NCBI GenBank assembly: GCA_000711775.1
Contig: ARYC01017514.1
Location: 61,200-125,199 of the forward strand
Source: Oxytricha trifallax
Taxonomy: Eukaryota; Ciliophora; Spirotrichea; Sporadotrichida; Oxytrichidae
Length of the DNA stretch: 64,000 nt
Direction: 5' to 3'
Shown: one piece after another, positions 45,441 to 58,226 of the stretch
How the letters are laid out: every line of letters begins with the position of its first letter
Position numbering within the stretch: the stretch's first letter is position 1
Program-made: the position numbers and the translations under genes
Notes under the pieces: generated by a model
Told to the model about the DNA's origin: nothing
The model's input: only the letters and a program-made list of their open reading frames with translations
Databases searched by the model: none

Positions 45441-46687
45441 TTTTATTGTAAAGTTTTATAATAATTATCTTGAAAATCTTTATTTAATTAATTACGCACA
45501 AAAGTCCTAACCTATTCTGTATAAAATTTATCTTCATTTAAAATTTATTTTGATAAATTATAAAATACAGTATTTTATTCGTGCGAGAGAAAGATGAATG
45601 CTTATAAATAATTGTTAGATTAAATTGAATGAATAAACTATTAAGGAAGTTATTCTCTTTTATATTATTAATACTTAATTGTTCACAAAATTTTTCACAA
45701 TAAATCATTACTTTCCAATATAGTAACACAGTGAGTAACTTTTTAATGTTGAAATTCATTTTATTCTTTAGAAATCTTTAACTTAAGTAAGATTTTCTAA
45801 ATTGTGTAGTTTCAATTTCAAATCATTTTTGGCAATAATATTGATTTATTCATAATTTAATAATTTAAACTTTTTTTTTTAAAAAAAATTTAAATTATTA
45901 TTATAGACACTGAAAAATAATTGCTTAATGACTCTATTCTAAGTCTGATTTTTATTGATCTTATTATTTATTTCAGATAAAGTATTATATTTATAAAAAA
46001 TCTTTAACATACAATACTTTAATTAATAATAATTATTTACAGTTAACTTTTTCTGATATAAATGTTAGAAATTTATCACAATTACTATTTTTTTCCTGCC
46101 ATGAAATGTAATATATTGTCTATATAATTCTTATGAGATATTGAAGATAATTTGTCTATAGATATTATTAGTCATTTCAAAAGTAAATAATATATTTATC
46201 AAGAAGCTAAATATATTAAATTTTTTTACTATTTTAAGCAGAGAAAATTTAAATTTCAATTTAGTTAAATAGTTTCCTAGAATTATAAAATACTCTTTCT
46301 GTTCTTCTTAAAATAAGGAATTATATTTTAAAACAATTTTGATTATTATTTTATTATATAATCTTTTTGCAAATGTTATTTATAAATACTGAATTTCTAT
46401 GATTTTAATTCAAAAACGAAGAATACTATTCAATGATAATTTTTGGAAGGTTGAGTATAAGTTAATTTTAAGGAGGACATAATTATTAAATTTTATATTC
46501 TAAAAAAAGTTTTTGTTTTCCCTAATAGCCAAAAAATGACAATTATAAGACAATAACTCTGTTAAAATAATACATATGGGATTCTTAATTAAAATTTAAT
46601 GTATTTTTAAATTTGAATTAGAATTTATAGATATTATAAGAATAAGTTTATATTTAATCTATTTTGGGAATTAATTTTGTTCTTATA
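45441..46687. other. AT-rich intergenic region, no gene seen
   Basis: Very AT-rich with poly-A/poly-T tracts (for example around 45870-45890). A 222-nt minus ORF at 45538-45759 has no recognisable motif and is probably chance. From about 46620 the sequence becomes similar to the 3' flank of member 2 (33820-33900). Confidence 0.5.
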
Positions 46688-48456
46688 TCATCTTTTTAAC
46701 AAACATAAATTTAATAAAATCTTAGACTTTGTATCCTCAGTTGATTATAATTTATGAAAATAATGAATGGATACATGTTTTTATAAAATATTTTTGATGG
46801 AGTTGACAACCACACCTCTTGGGATGATGGCACTGTCATTAAGTTGGCTGTCATCAGCATTTGGTAGTTGCTAAAATCCATTCACATTTCCTGAGTTTTA
46901 GTACTGCAGACCCACATTTCCTTGAGAAACTTCAGTGGCTACTTGAATGTTTGGATGAGAAGCTGCTTGGTTTAAAAATTAATATTTTAGGATTACAGTT
47001 CTAGTTGATGATATATGCCTCACGCAATTTCTGACTCTTCTTAACTCTATTAATAGCAGCTAAGCAGCAAGCCCCGATACAACCAGTAATGCACATACTC
47101 CATAAAAAGATAACTAACATGGCTGAGGAGATCAATTAGTGAACGATAAACTTGGCCTCTTCTTCATTAACTTCATCAAGTCCAAACTCAAGCTCAATCT
47201 CATTATCTCTCTTGTTGTGTCTGTAGCTTCTACCACTATGCTAATTGTTTCCATTATATTAGCTACCGATTATAGGACTTCCACTTGCTCTAGTTGAAGA
47301 ATTGTTTTGTAAGAGCCAGTCGTTTATTCTAGAGGCGTTTTAACTCTAGATTTGATCAAAATAAGTTTAGTAGAAATATGTGCCGTTGCTACTGTTGGAA
47401 GATGTTGGGAATGACTGATTGTTTTAAGAATAGTTTTACCCAGAGTTGTTGTAGGTTGGAGAATATCCTGAATAGGTATATGAGAAATTTCCACTCTGAG
47501 TTTGATTTTGATAGTAAGCTTCAAGGAATTCATCCGCTGTATCAATCAAGTAAATTCTTGTGTAAATAAGTGAAATGAAGGTAATTGCCACGGTTGAGAT
47601 CAGAATCTTAATTACTTGCTTTCTGTAAAGTTTAATCTCTTTGGATCTCTTGACAGGGATTTCACCTTAAGAGCTAGCTTGGTTATTGAAAAGTCCGGCC
47701 ATTTCTTATCTGGCAAGATCTTTAACAATAGGTTTGAAAGTCTTAAGGGCAAGGACTCCCCATTTAACCAATAGCAAATGAGTTGCAATTTTTAACAAAG
47801 TCATGAGTATAATGCCAAATTCATCAAGTTCAATACTATGAGACTTACCAGAATGGTCTTTAATCATGAACTTGTTCCAGGCACTAAGGGTGAATAGGAA
47901 GAAGAAGTTTGTGAGAGCATTTATTGCGTTGAAAACGATTAGGATATATCCTGAAATAACCTGGCATTTTCCTATTCTCTTGACTGATTTCTTAGCTTTG
48001 ACCAAGTTGAAGCATCTCTGATCCAAAAATGGAGGGGAGATATGTGGATGTTGCATGTGATATCCACCCATAAATTAATGAGGGGGTGGCGGAGGAAAGT
48101 TAAAGTTCTAAGGCATCATACCATGAGGATTAAGGTGATAATTCATAGGTGGGTGCATCATATAGACTGGCTGGAATTAAGGCTGATTAGGAATATTTTG
48201 TTAGTTTTAGCCAGGGAATACTTGTTGAGGCTATTAGTAATACTACTATGGTTGCATATGCCCAAATCCTTGATTTTGTTGAACATTCTAAGACTATGAT
48301 ATAATTATAATAAATCTGAATCTAACTTACTTGATTAGGTTACTAGTTAATCTGTTCACCAGTCATTGGGTCAAACTTATAAGCCAAAGTCTGCTATGGC
48401 TATTGGCTTTGGTTTTACTTGGATTCTGTTGGATCCTGTAGTGGAGTATAATTCAT
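46688..48456 (-). CDS. Tandem membrane family, member 3
   Basis: ATG (complement of 48454-48456) opens MNYTPLQDPTESKQNQSQQP. An intron starts GTAAGTTA near 48330. The Gln/Pro/Met-rich region follows (PQQYYQQPQQVFPGQNQQNI), then KSVKRIGKCQVISGYILIVF, NALTNFFFLFTLSAWNKFMI, IILMTLLKIATHLLLVKWGV, LALKTFKPIVKDLARQEMAG and VIKILISTVAITFISLIYTR. The loop is rich in Asn, Ser and Tyr with many N-x-S/T sites (NFSYTYSG, NNSGQNYSQNNQSF). Then come a basic/acidic stretch KRDNEIELEFGLDEVNEEEA, the segment LISSAMLVIFLWSMCITGCI and SDS-like tail NADDSQLNDSAIIPRGVVVN. Nearest relative is member 2, including near-identical 3' ends. Stop taken as TGA 46688-46690, uncertain. Confidence 0.75.
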
Positions 48457-48726
48457 AATAGTGCTTAATTATTCTATTTTATTATATAATTTGAAAAGGG
48501 AAAGTAATTTACACGTATTTTTTATTCAATCAAAATCTGACAAAAATAGTTATATCACTAATATATTTATAAAAATTGATAGTTTAATTGTTTAGAAAAT
48601 ATAATTAATTTTTCTTTAGTCTTTATTAAAGAAATGCTTCATTTAAAAATAAAGATTTCAAATGTTATTATCTAATACTTTTAAGTCATCACTCTGAGTT
48701 ATTCAGATGACAAAAAGTTTTCTACT

Positions 48727-51682
48727 TCAATAGATGTTGTTAGCGATAACTTATCTATTGTTATAAATCAAGTCTCTACCTGAGTGATTAAGTTCACTGT
48801 CATCAGCAGAGGCTTAAGAGTTAATTTATTGGTATGATTGAGCTTAAACGGCATTGATTTAGTTGTGATAAGTGGATTCTCTGACTTCTTGGTGTCTCTT
48901 TGCCTTGTTAATAAGACTAAGGAAAATTCCACCAATGAGAGCAGTGACCACAGATGAGATCAGGAATACTTTAAGGGCAACTTTAGTGATGAACTTGTGT
49001 GCTCTGTCCTTTGCTTGTCTCTCAGTCATTTTATCAAGGTTTATTCTGATTCTAAGTCCGTGGTGTCTATCTCTTCTGCCATCTCTTGATCTTCTGTTGT
49101 AGCTATGTCTGTTGAAATCGTCTTCCTCATCCTCTTCTTCATCGTCAAAGTTTTAGAAATCTTCCTCGTCCTCATTTTCAAAAGTATGTTTGCCTCTTCT
49201 ATCTCTTCTGATCTCATCCTCAGATTCATTTTCGAATCTTTGGCTTTGAGAATCATGGTGATCTTGTCTCCAATCACTCTGATTATCTTGATTGAAATGA
49301 TTCCATTATCTTCCATTTTATCCAAGATGAAGTTTTCTCTGCGAATCATTCAATGATAGAATAGAGATATTTGCAAAAGGCCAGCTAGCATTTAGATAAG
49401 TAATTTAAAAAAATAGATGATTAAAAAATTCGATTAATAATAAATAAAAAAAAATTAGCCAATAGAGAAAGAATAAATCTTAAAATCGTATCATTCACTT
49501 TCTATGTTACTTTTTAACAATCACCAATTTAATATTTGAATACATACTTTTTCACAATTTTTCTAAGCTCCCTTTTGAAGTCTTTGTTTGTTTCCACTTC
49601 CACTCTTACTAGGTGCGACTCTGTAAAAATTAATAGTTAGATATGTTTATTTGTAACTTGCTTTTTAAATGAGTTGACACAGCTTCTATTGCTCCAAGAT
49701 TTTTCCATTTTTGATAATTTCTAATTAATTTCATTTTTATTTATCTATTTTTAAATATAAATAGTAATTAGTGAAATTGAAATTAGTAGCATTATTTGAC
49801 ATGTTATTGAAGTGTCTCAAAATTGTGTTGTTAAAGTTGCCATGTCTATAGCTCTCATTTCCACTAGAGTTATAAGTTTGATTCCAGAATGGGTGGGAAG
49901 CATTTGTTGAATTTTACCAGAAGTGGTATGACTGATTGTTTGAGCTGTTTCTATAGAAAGTTCCATTTGTGGTGCTATTTGTAAAGTTTGAAGAATTTCT
50001 GTGGGTGAAGTAGGAACTTGAGCATGAATTTGAGGTAATATTTGAGTTATGTATTGCTTACTCTGATCTATTTTTGAAGTTAAAGCTTTCATTTCTTCCA
50101 AAGAATGATTCTCTGTGGTGAGATCTCATTTCTTAAACGAAAAGTCTTTGGAAATCCTCAAAAGTCATATTCATTGGTAAATCAAATCCATTTTAGAAAT
50201 CTTGAGGTGGTGGGAGCATATCATTTCCTGGGAATCTTTGAGTGAAATTATCGAATGATGGCTCTATTTAATAATTAAATTCATTTCTTTAATGTTTGCT
50301 TCTGAAGTTATCTGATTAGTTTCTTCTCTGGTGATCAAAGTTTTTGCCTCTGTACTCATTTTAAAAGTCTTGATCATATGATTAAGCATAAGATCTTTAC
50401 GGTTGATTATCAAAGTTTTCCTATCTTTGTTGCTTTTACTCTTCTGAATAGTAATTTTCAAGGAATTTGTCAGCTGTATTAATAAGGAAACATCTTCCGA
50501 ATAGAAGAGAAATAAAGACCAAGAGGACAGTTGCAGTTAATATCTTAATAGTCTTCTTCTTGTGATCAGCGATTTATATTGAATAAGATTTTGGAGTTTC
50601 ATTGTTATACTAGCAATAGATTTCAATTTTTTCAAGTTCCTCAGCAATAGGATTGAAAGTTTTAAGTGTTGAACATCCCCATTTGGCAAGTAACACGTGT
50701 AACACCATTTTCAATAGTGTCATTAAGATAAGTGGTGTCTTTGCAAACTTGACTTCATGTTGCTGGCCAGAGTCATCTCTGAAGTTAACTTGTCTCCAAG
50801 TGTTCAAGGTGAACAAGAAGAACAGGTTTGTTAGGACAAAAATAGAATTAAGTGCGATCAGCAGGTAGCCTGACACGTTCTGACACTTACTGATTCTCTT
50901 CAAGGATTTGTGGGTCTTGGCCATCACAAACTGAGTGGGGTTCATCATTTGTACAGGTGGTGCTGGAGCTACCATGATAGGATAGCCGCTTCCATAAACC
51001 ATTTGTTGTTATGGAACTGGTCTTGTCTATTAATTATTCCCATATAATAATTTATCTGAAAAATTAATTTCAAGAAATCTAAATTATTTAATTTTATAGG
51101 AAATTTTATTTCATAATATATAAAAGAAAATATTAGGATTTGAATTTATGACTCCTAAATAAAAAATGCAAAAATCAATATGATTTTAATTTTAAATAAA
51201 TATTTCCATATTTTGCATTATAAAGAAAATTCAAGAAACTTCAATTTAAATAGGTGTGAAAATTCTTTCAGAATTATATTTTAGAATCAAGAAATTACTC
51301 AATCATTTTTAGAAATGTCTGTATGTAATAAATAGTTTAGTAAATATATATTAACTAGTTTTATTTAAAAGTATTTTATAAATTTAAATGAAGTATTAAA
51401 ATAAAACTTGATTAAACAATAATGTTTGTGGCAGTGTTTACATTTTAAGCAGAAATCTGACTGGGTATTTATTACTATTATTAGCCAGTGTGCTGTTAGT
51501 AGTTGGGATACTAAAATTAAATAATTATTTATAACGAATGATACTTACCACAGTGTTTTATTAAATCTGAGGTGGGTACTGTGAATTTTAAACATAAGAG
51601 AAACCTTGTGGTTGACTCTAGTTTTGATTTTGTGAAGCACCTGTCGTGGAAGCTTGGTTTTAATTTTCGAAATCTTAATTCA
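48727..51682 (-). CDS. Tandem membrane family, member 4
   Basis: ATG (complement of 51680-51682) opens MNQDFENQNQASTTGASQNQ. Gln-rich exons follow (QYPPQIQQNTV; YQQHTGQQQQQIPSQ), then MVYGSGYPIMVAPAPPVQMM and the core SLKRISKCQNVSGYLLIALN, LTNLFFLFTLNTWRQVNFRD, LILMTLLKMVLHVLLAKWGC and IKILTATVLLVFISLLFGRC. The loop is Asn/Ser/Thr-rich with dense N-glycosylation sequons (SNFTNSTTNGTFYRNSSNNQ). An Asp/Glu/Arg region near 49040-49340 precedes the last segment VALKVFLISSVVTALIGGIF. Ends HSGRDLIYNNRQVIANNIY at TGA 48727-48729. 49360-49790 is an AT-rich intron or IES. Confidence 0.75.
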
Positions 51683-52025
51683 TAAGAAATGTTAAATATT
51701 ATTATAAATTAATGAGTAATCATAACTTAAATACCCAATAATCAAGGATCATTATCTGATCTAATCTATTTATTCAGGTTTCAAAACATTTTTATATTAA
51801 GGATTATTATCATTATGATATTAACTGATTATGTATATACACTCATAGTTTAAATTTAACTATCAATATCAATATTTATAAATTTCACAAATTTGTACGT
51901 ATAATACAATAATATAGCTATGTTTTAATTTATAAATTTTAGCTCTAAGAAAGAAATTTAGTTGTTTATAATAATAATAATTCTTAATTAATCAATTGTA
52001 TATTATAAAACTCACATTAGTGAAA

Positions 52026-53207
52026 ATGAGTAAAGAAAAAAGAGAAGAAAAATTTGAGAGAAAGCAGCACGAGTTTGAGAATAAACGCCACCACTAATTT
52101 CCCCTCGAAGATGATTTCTTGGCATTCAATGAAGTGGACTTGTCCAAGTTTGATCCTACTCTTCAGCAAACTGCTAGCAACAAATCTAATTTGGATGACA
52201 AAGAAGAACTTGAAAATAGACTGGCAGCTAAGTATGACAGAGACCTCTACCCATGGTTGACTGATGAGACTTTGAGAATTAAGGACATTAGTATATTCTT
52301 ACACAATGAAATCTTAGACTTCGTGAACTTTGTTACACCCAGCAAAGAGGACAAGGAAATCAGAAACAAGGTAGCAACTTCAATTGAAGAGGTGATCAAA
52401 GGGGTATTCCCTGATTGCCATGTATTTGTGTTTGGATCATGTGCGACTGGCTTAAACTTGCCTAATTCTGACATTGATCTAATTGTTTACCAACCAGATG
52501 TTAGTGAATCAAGAATGATAACTAAAGTTGCAGATGCTATTGTGAGATAGAAGAAGTGTAAGACTATTGATGTACTCAAGAATACAAAAGTGCCTTTAAT
52601 CAAAATAACAGACAGTGAATTTGGGGTAAATGTTGACATTTCATTCAATAGAACGAATGGAGTTTACTGCGTGAAACTTGTCAAACAGCTTTTGTAGATG
52701 TTTCCTGAGCTCAAACCATTAATGATGGTTCTCAAATGTTTCCTAAAGTCGAGGCAGTTAAACGAACCATACTCTGGAGGTGTCGGTTCATTCTTACTTA
52801 CTATGATGGTTACCTCATTTCTGTAAAGATAGTATAAATTGGGAAACACTAACAACTTGGACTTAGGGAAGTAACTTTTAGATTTCTTTAAGCTTTATGG
52901 AACAGAGTTTAACTATCAACATGTGGGAATATCAATCAGAGATGGTGGATTCTACTATCAAAAGTATAAGAGAGGTTGGGAAGGTCGTGATGAGAGATCT
53001 TATGAGAGATTATCAGTAGAGAACCCATAAGACCCTGAAGTTGATATTGGCGGTAGTGCTTTTAACATTAAGAGAGTCTAACGTGCATTCCAGCATGCAT
53101 ATGACACACTTATTTATAATAATAGCAACAGTGTTAGCATTCTTAAGTTAATTATCACTAGTGATCCAAGCGAGCTTAACTCTGGGTGGAAAAAGCAACA
53201 AAAATGA
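52026..53207 (+). CDS. Non-canonical poly(A) polymerase / TRF4-PAPD5-like nucleotidyltransferase
   Basis: A single 393-codon frame from ATG 52026 to TGA 53205-53207 with no intron or IES. N-terminal ~85 residues are charged. The catalytic pol-beta-type domain has FVFGSCATGLNLPNSDIDLI (GS motif plus first two Asp), then VPLIKITDSEFGVNVDISFN with the third Asp. The central/PAP-associated part has MMVLKCFLKSRQLNEPYSGG, VGSFLLTMMVTSFLQ, LGKQLLDFFKLYGTEFNYQH and VGISIRDGGFY. This layout is typical of TRF4/5 (nuclear RNA surveillance oligoadenylation). The absence of IESs is notable for this window. Target RNAs unknown. Confidence 0.9.
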
Positions 53208-53354
53208 ATTTCATTAAGTATATCAGATGTGCAAGTAATTAATTTCTTATGATTATATTCAGTGTTATATTGAATTATTCGATAAAATTTTATTGATTAA
53301 AATTTTATTGTACATATTAAATTGATATTAATTTTGGTATGATTTTTAAGCTTT

Positions 53355-54880
53355 TCAGTTAAGCTTTCTGCCGAAAATCATAGTAAAGTAGTAAAAAATA
53401 ACATAAATAAAGGCTGTAACCATCATGAAATCAGTCGTATAGACATAGCCGTAATTATCATTTAGTACTCCAGCTATTAAGGGGGCTAATAAATTGCCAA
53501 GATTAAACATGCTGTTGAATAAACTAGCTGTGACATCACTTATCTGATCTGGGTCGTATTTCTCCATGCTCTCTAATATTTCAATTAGTTCACACATCAA
53601 TGGAACCAAGGCCATACTTAAACATAAACCAAGCATTGTTACTCCAATTATAACTAATGGCAGGGATCTTGGGAGACCAAAGAGTTAACTAGGACCCTCG
53701 AAGAAACTTTGGACTATCATCAGAGAAAAAGCTATCAGTACTACGTAGCGTCTGTGAATGATTGTTGAGAGGTAGGAACTTAGCGGAGCACCAATGACGT
53801 AGAAAATTGATGGTAGGAAGAAAAACACTCCTATTAGATTTTTAGCAACTCCATACTTTATATTGTAATTATAATGAGAGATAGGTAAAATATTATCTGA
53901 AACCTTAAATAAATATCATGAAATATACGAATTGTGAATGTAAACTGCCAAAATACAGTCGATATAAAGTGTAAAGACCACTGAAAAGCAAGCACTGAGT
54001 AAGCAAACTAGACATTCCAAATTCATGAAGAAGTCTTTGTATTTTAATTCTTAATAAACGAATGACGGTTCAGCTGATTCCCCTGAAAGCAACTCACTTT
54101 CCCCATCTTCATCTGTAACTGATTTTGTTGCTTCACTTCTTTTGTTTAGTCTCTCTGGGATCTTGATGATTGAAACTATAATACCTATTAGAACCATTCC
54201 ACTAAAGCCGAAAAAGGAACCAGCAAAGCCCGATTAATCGTACATAAAACTTCCTATAGCTGGTCCTATCATGTCTCCCACTCCCAATGCCATTTCCACA
54301 TAGCCAATGTATAATTATAAGTTAATAATATTACCTCTCTATATGTAATTTTTCATTAAATGATTGATTTATAAGTGTCTTTGTCGTGATTCATTTCATT
54401 AGTAGCGAATGAATAAGCACATATTTAAATAGCTGCACTGGCCATCCCCTAAACAACTCTGAATGCCAAACTTAACACAAAAAACATGATATATTGCTCA
54501 GTTGGAAGCAGTGATAAACCAGTAAACGCAATAGTCCCGAGCAACAACAAGAAATATGAGTAAATAATTAAATTCTTTCTTCTTACAGTTCCTATATAGA
54601 GACCCAGGACTAAACTGGTCACTAAATTGGCTACCTCAAAGATAGCAAGGATAAAGCCAAAATGTGTTGACTTCAACTAAGGAAAATTACTCTCAATTTA
54701 TTATAGATTAAATACACTTTAAATTTTCATTATATTTTATCTTATATAATATAATATTATATTCTCAATGTAAAGAGGGTAAAAAGAATGCAAATTAGTA
54801 TAAAGAATATTCGATATTGCTACAGCTGCCATCAAAGGCAATGTAGTTTTCTGTAACTCTTCAATGTTTAAACCATAATA
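53355..54880 (-). CDS. Major facilitator superfamily transporter (DHA1/SLC18B1-like)
   Basis: Starts upstream of NIEELQKTTLPLMAAVAISN, the first membrane segment; the exact start codon was not identified. Then STHFGFILAIFEVANLVTSL, VLGLYIGTVRRKNLIIYSYF (TM2-3 loop with basic residues, as in MFS motif A), a break near 54310-54420 and YVEMALGVGDMIGPAIGSFM. A charged central loop is rich in Ser/Glu. The second half has VLIAFSLMIVQSFFEGPSQL, ITMLGLCLSMALVPLMCELI and LAPLIAGVLNDNYGYVYTTD, with a C-terminal FGRKLN at TGA 53355-53357. Introns or IESs near 53890-53940, 54310-54400 and 54690-54770. Substrate unknown. Confidence 0.75.
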
Positions 54881-55379
54881 TGATAAATTGATAAAAAAAG
54901 AAAAATATAATAGGCTGAACTATAAAAAGTTGAATTGAATATAGGTAATAAGTATTTACAAAAAATAAATCAGCAAATTTAAAATGTTTTCTAATTTTAC
55001 CTTGGAAATGAAAATATCTATAATATCAAGTAGTGTAAAATTCTGTGTCAAATTAGTATGGCATTATAATTTTTTCTCAAATCATGTATTAGTATTAATT
55101 ATAAGGGTTTTATTACAGACGAATTGGAATTATTTTTAGTTGGTTTTATTAAGTTTTCCCTCAGATCTTCTTAAATAAACTGCTTCTCTTCTTATTATTA
55201 AAATACATTTTTTATAGATACTATATACAAATTATTCTATTTTTAATTTGACAATATCTTTAACTGTTTTTAGTTGCTGCCATTATAAATTTAATAATAA
55301 GTGTATTTTTATATTTTGTATTTAATTCGTTGCCACAATATCAATTTTATAGTTTATTGATTATATAATGTAATGCAAT

Positions 55380-56729
55380 GACTTTTTGAGGCGTTGAGGT
55401 TATTAGGGAGGCTATTCCTTAATATTTGCGATCTATTTCTTGATATCCCCAGTTGAATGTTGCTTATCAGACTTTGCTCATGTTCATATCTACTGTTCTC
55501 CAGTTCACTCCTGCATATAAAATAATTAATATAATGTCATTCTTACAACATTCTCAATCTTCTAGTTTCTTCAAGTGAACCTCTTTCCAAAGTGCTGAAA
55601 TGTATCTTGCAATTTTTCTCATTCCAACTATTAAAATATTGACAAAATCTAAGTGTAGTTACAATTTATTTGGAGCCCCAAACTCATTCAAAGTGGGAAT
55701 TACTTTCTTTGGATCAGTGTTTTTCTAAAAATAGATAAAATACTTGGAAAAAGGCATGAATTTATTGATAAATGTATGTTAAAAATTGGTATAAACTTAC
55801 AATTCTTGTTTCTCTGTCTATTGACTTGAACATACTGGAGAGTATCTTATTTTCCTTAACTTTCTTTCTCATGCTGTCTATCTTATGTTTCTATCTTCGC
55901 ACCATGTCTTTCACTCCCTACAAACTAAATTATAACTCTAAATTGTATATAAATATAAACGCTAATTTCTGGTCATCTATATCCTTAATTAAACTATTGT
56001 AAGTGAAATTCTCTTATTTTTGCGCACATAATTATACAAAGTAATATATTAATCAATGAAACTTACTTGATAATAATAATAATAATAATAATAATAATTA
56101 ACTCACATCGAGAGCTCAAGGGCTCTCCGAGTATAATTAATGTTAAGTGTTAATTCACACAGATAGTTTCACTTCTGCTCGGATGCTCTCACATCTGATT
56201 CATGTGTTCGACTTGACTCGTTAACCTCACTTGTATCTTATTCATCAGGCTAAGGCTGACCAGAATCTGACTTGTGACCAGTATCTGACCAGTTTTTCCT
56301 TCTGATGGGGAAAAATGGCCCTTATCAAATTAGAAAGCTAGACCGCCTACAGGAAGACCTCGAGAGTCTCTACTAAGCATAATCCAGTGTATTCAGGACG
56401 ATTATCCAACCTTAACAAATGTTAGACAAACTCAGCAACTCACAGGGGTGAGTACACTTCGTTCGTCGTCCCATCTATTAACTTTTTAATTTAATAATTA
56501 ACGTACTTGATATATCTCAGGAGTTTCAGGTTTATTCCAACTCATATCAACAAAGTCCTTTTTCTGTAAGTTTCCATACATCTGCTCAGTTTAGAAAATA
56601 CAATATTTAATTTCCATTAATATTTAATTCATTAATAAATAAATCAGTTGTCTTAGCTGCCTTGGAGATGCAAACAATTTGACTTTTAATATCTTCAATG
56701 ATTTAAGATGCTGATCTCTATTTGTCCAT
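55380..56729 (-). CDS. Unrecognised charged protein, intron donor hit by a retroelement-like insert
   Basis: ATG (complement of 56727-56729) opens MDKQRSASQIIEDIKSQIVC. Later exons: MYGNLQKKDFVDMSWNKPET, PEIYQNFTYNSLIKDIDDQK, VKDMVRRQKHKIDSMRKKVK, NTDPKKVIPTLNEFGAPNKL, LHLDFVNILIVGMRKIARYI, HLKKLED and SELENSRYEHEQSLISNIQL. Mostly helical and charged, coiled-coil likely. At least four introns begin GTAAG-type. The intron after PEIYQ has the insert 56073-56503 between its GTA and AGT. The 3' end is uncertain. I do not recognise the family. Confidence 0.55.
56073..56503 (-). mobile_element. Short retroelement-like insert (431 bp), (ATT)n tail, 9-bp TSD
   Basis: TACTTGATA flanks it at 56064-56072 and 56504-56512. 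On the minus strand it ends in a hairpin (GGAGAGCCCTTGAGCTCTC), then GATGTGAG and an (ATT)n run, the same order as the 3' end of 29800-31405. Composition is richer in G+C than the flanks. No ORF. It looks like a SINE or a 5'-truncated LINE. Confidence 0.7.
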
Positions 56730-57060
56730 TTACAATCAATTTGTCTATTTTTATATTATTAATATTAAGAAATTAATTTAATTAAATTATTTGTTGTTTA
56801 TCTAAAATCATGTATATTGGTAGTATATTTTAGTAAATTGAATGATTAATTTTAACTATGATTAATACAATGCAATAGTTTATTTGAATTAACTTTGCTC
56901 CGCTGGTTGTTATTTATATATAGTCTCACTTTATTCATAAATTAATATTTAAAGCGAAAATAATCTTAATAAATTAGCAAATTTTTATAGCTTTAAAAAC
57001 AAAGATTAGCAATGAATATTTTTGGTTGATTGATGATAGAGTGAATGTTAAGTATGATGT

Positions 57061-58226
57061 TCACTACCTTCTTCTAGCAGTACATTTGTCATCTATGAAC
57101 AAAGATTCGCACATTTAGTCAAAGTCAACTGTGGGTAGGACGTCATTTTCATATGCGTTAATTTTATCGATAATTTAAGCTGTAAGTTCCTCTACTGATT
57201 GATTTGAAGCATCGATGGTTGCCCAGTGCTCACTATCTTTAAAGTCTTGAAATAAAAATATTCAGCAAAAAAGGTTTCCATTAAATGAAAGTATTATAAT
57301 TGAATAGATATTAATTTATTAAGTCTTGCTTAAATCTATCATAAACATGACCCACTTTAGTCTGGAAATCTAGACGTTCATAACGCTCATCTCCGTAGTT
57401 TCCACGTTAAGCAAGCACGTCAGGAGCAACATCGATGTAAAAAGTCAAATCTGGAGTCACAAGGCCTCTATCACTATTCTTTCACCATTCAAAATCTAAT
57501 CCCTATAATATTTAGTTAGGTTAAATCTGCTAAGAATTAAAGACGATCAGAAATCGTATTTTTGTAGGGAATAGCAAATTTAAAATTATCAGTCAACCTC
57601 TAAGAATAGGTTTAACTCTAATTTTAAATCTATACTATCTCTACATAGTATAAGTTCAAACTTACCTTGGCAGCAGAGTAGGCAACTCCTGAGAAGGCAT
57701 ATCTATCACAGATGATGTTAGTACCGTTTTTGAGCATTTGAATGATGTCTGGGACCATCTCCCATCTGTTGAAGGCAAATAGGGTATGAACAGCTTTATC
57801 ATTCAATTTATTTTCTCTATTTTATAAGTAATCATTCAGCATCTTCCCTCCATTGGTATCTCTCTCTAATAATTAAATTTAGTTTAACATGCTTAGATAA
57901 TTTCTTTGAACCCCTCTTATGAAGTATTCACTTGAATACTCCAACAAATAGAGGAAAAATAGTTGAAGTTTGAATGATGATGGGAATTTGAACTTAAAAT
58001 TGTAGATTCAAATTCATCATTTATTTTCATTTGTGATATTCAAATTAACTTACTAGGGAAGGACATAGTTTCAGTTTTTCTTTGCAATTCTTCCTTAAAG
58101 TACTTTGCTACTCTTGATGATTGAGTTGATTTGCCAGACCTGTCCAAACCTTCAAATACTATAAACAGTCCTCTTTGGATTTAATCCCACAATATTAAAA
58201 TTATTGTAAAATCTAACTTTCCCATT
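57061..58226 (-). CDS. DTYMK: Thymidylate kinase (dTMP kinase)
   Basis: ATG (complement of 58224-58226), then GLFIVFEGLDRSGKSTQSSR with the P-loop, RDTNGGKMLNDYL, HTLFAFNRWEMVPDIIQMLK and IICDRYAFSGVAYSAAKGLD (DR motif and Ser/Gly loop). Next come LVTPDLTFYIDVAPDVLAQR, YGDERYERLDFQTKVGHVYD and KDSEHWATIDASNQSVEELT, with a short C-terminus ending at TGA 57061-57063. It converts dTMP to dTDP with ATP in the DNA-precursor pathway. Residue order matches human DTYMK closely. Introns/IESs near 57250-57320, 57500-57665 and 57865-58050. 58227-59307 upstream is AT-rich without a supported gene. Confidence 0.9.

Noticed and set aside
49041..49349. Minus ORF MIRRENFILDKMED.. as an independent protein
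   Set aside because: A different minus frame over the same bases continues into the conserved last membrane segment of family member 4 (LDKMTERQAKDRAHKF..), so this ORF is a shadow.
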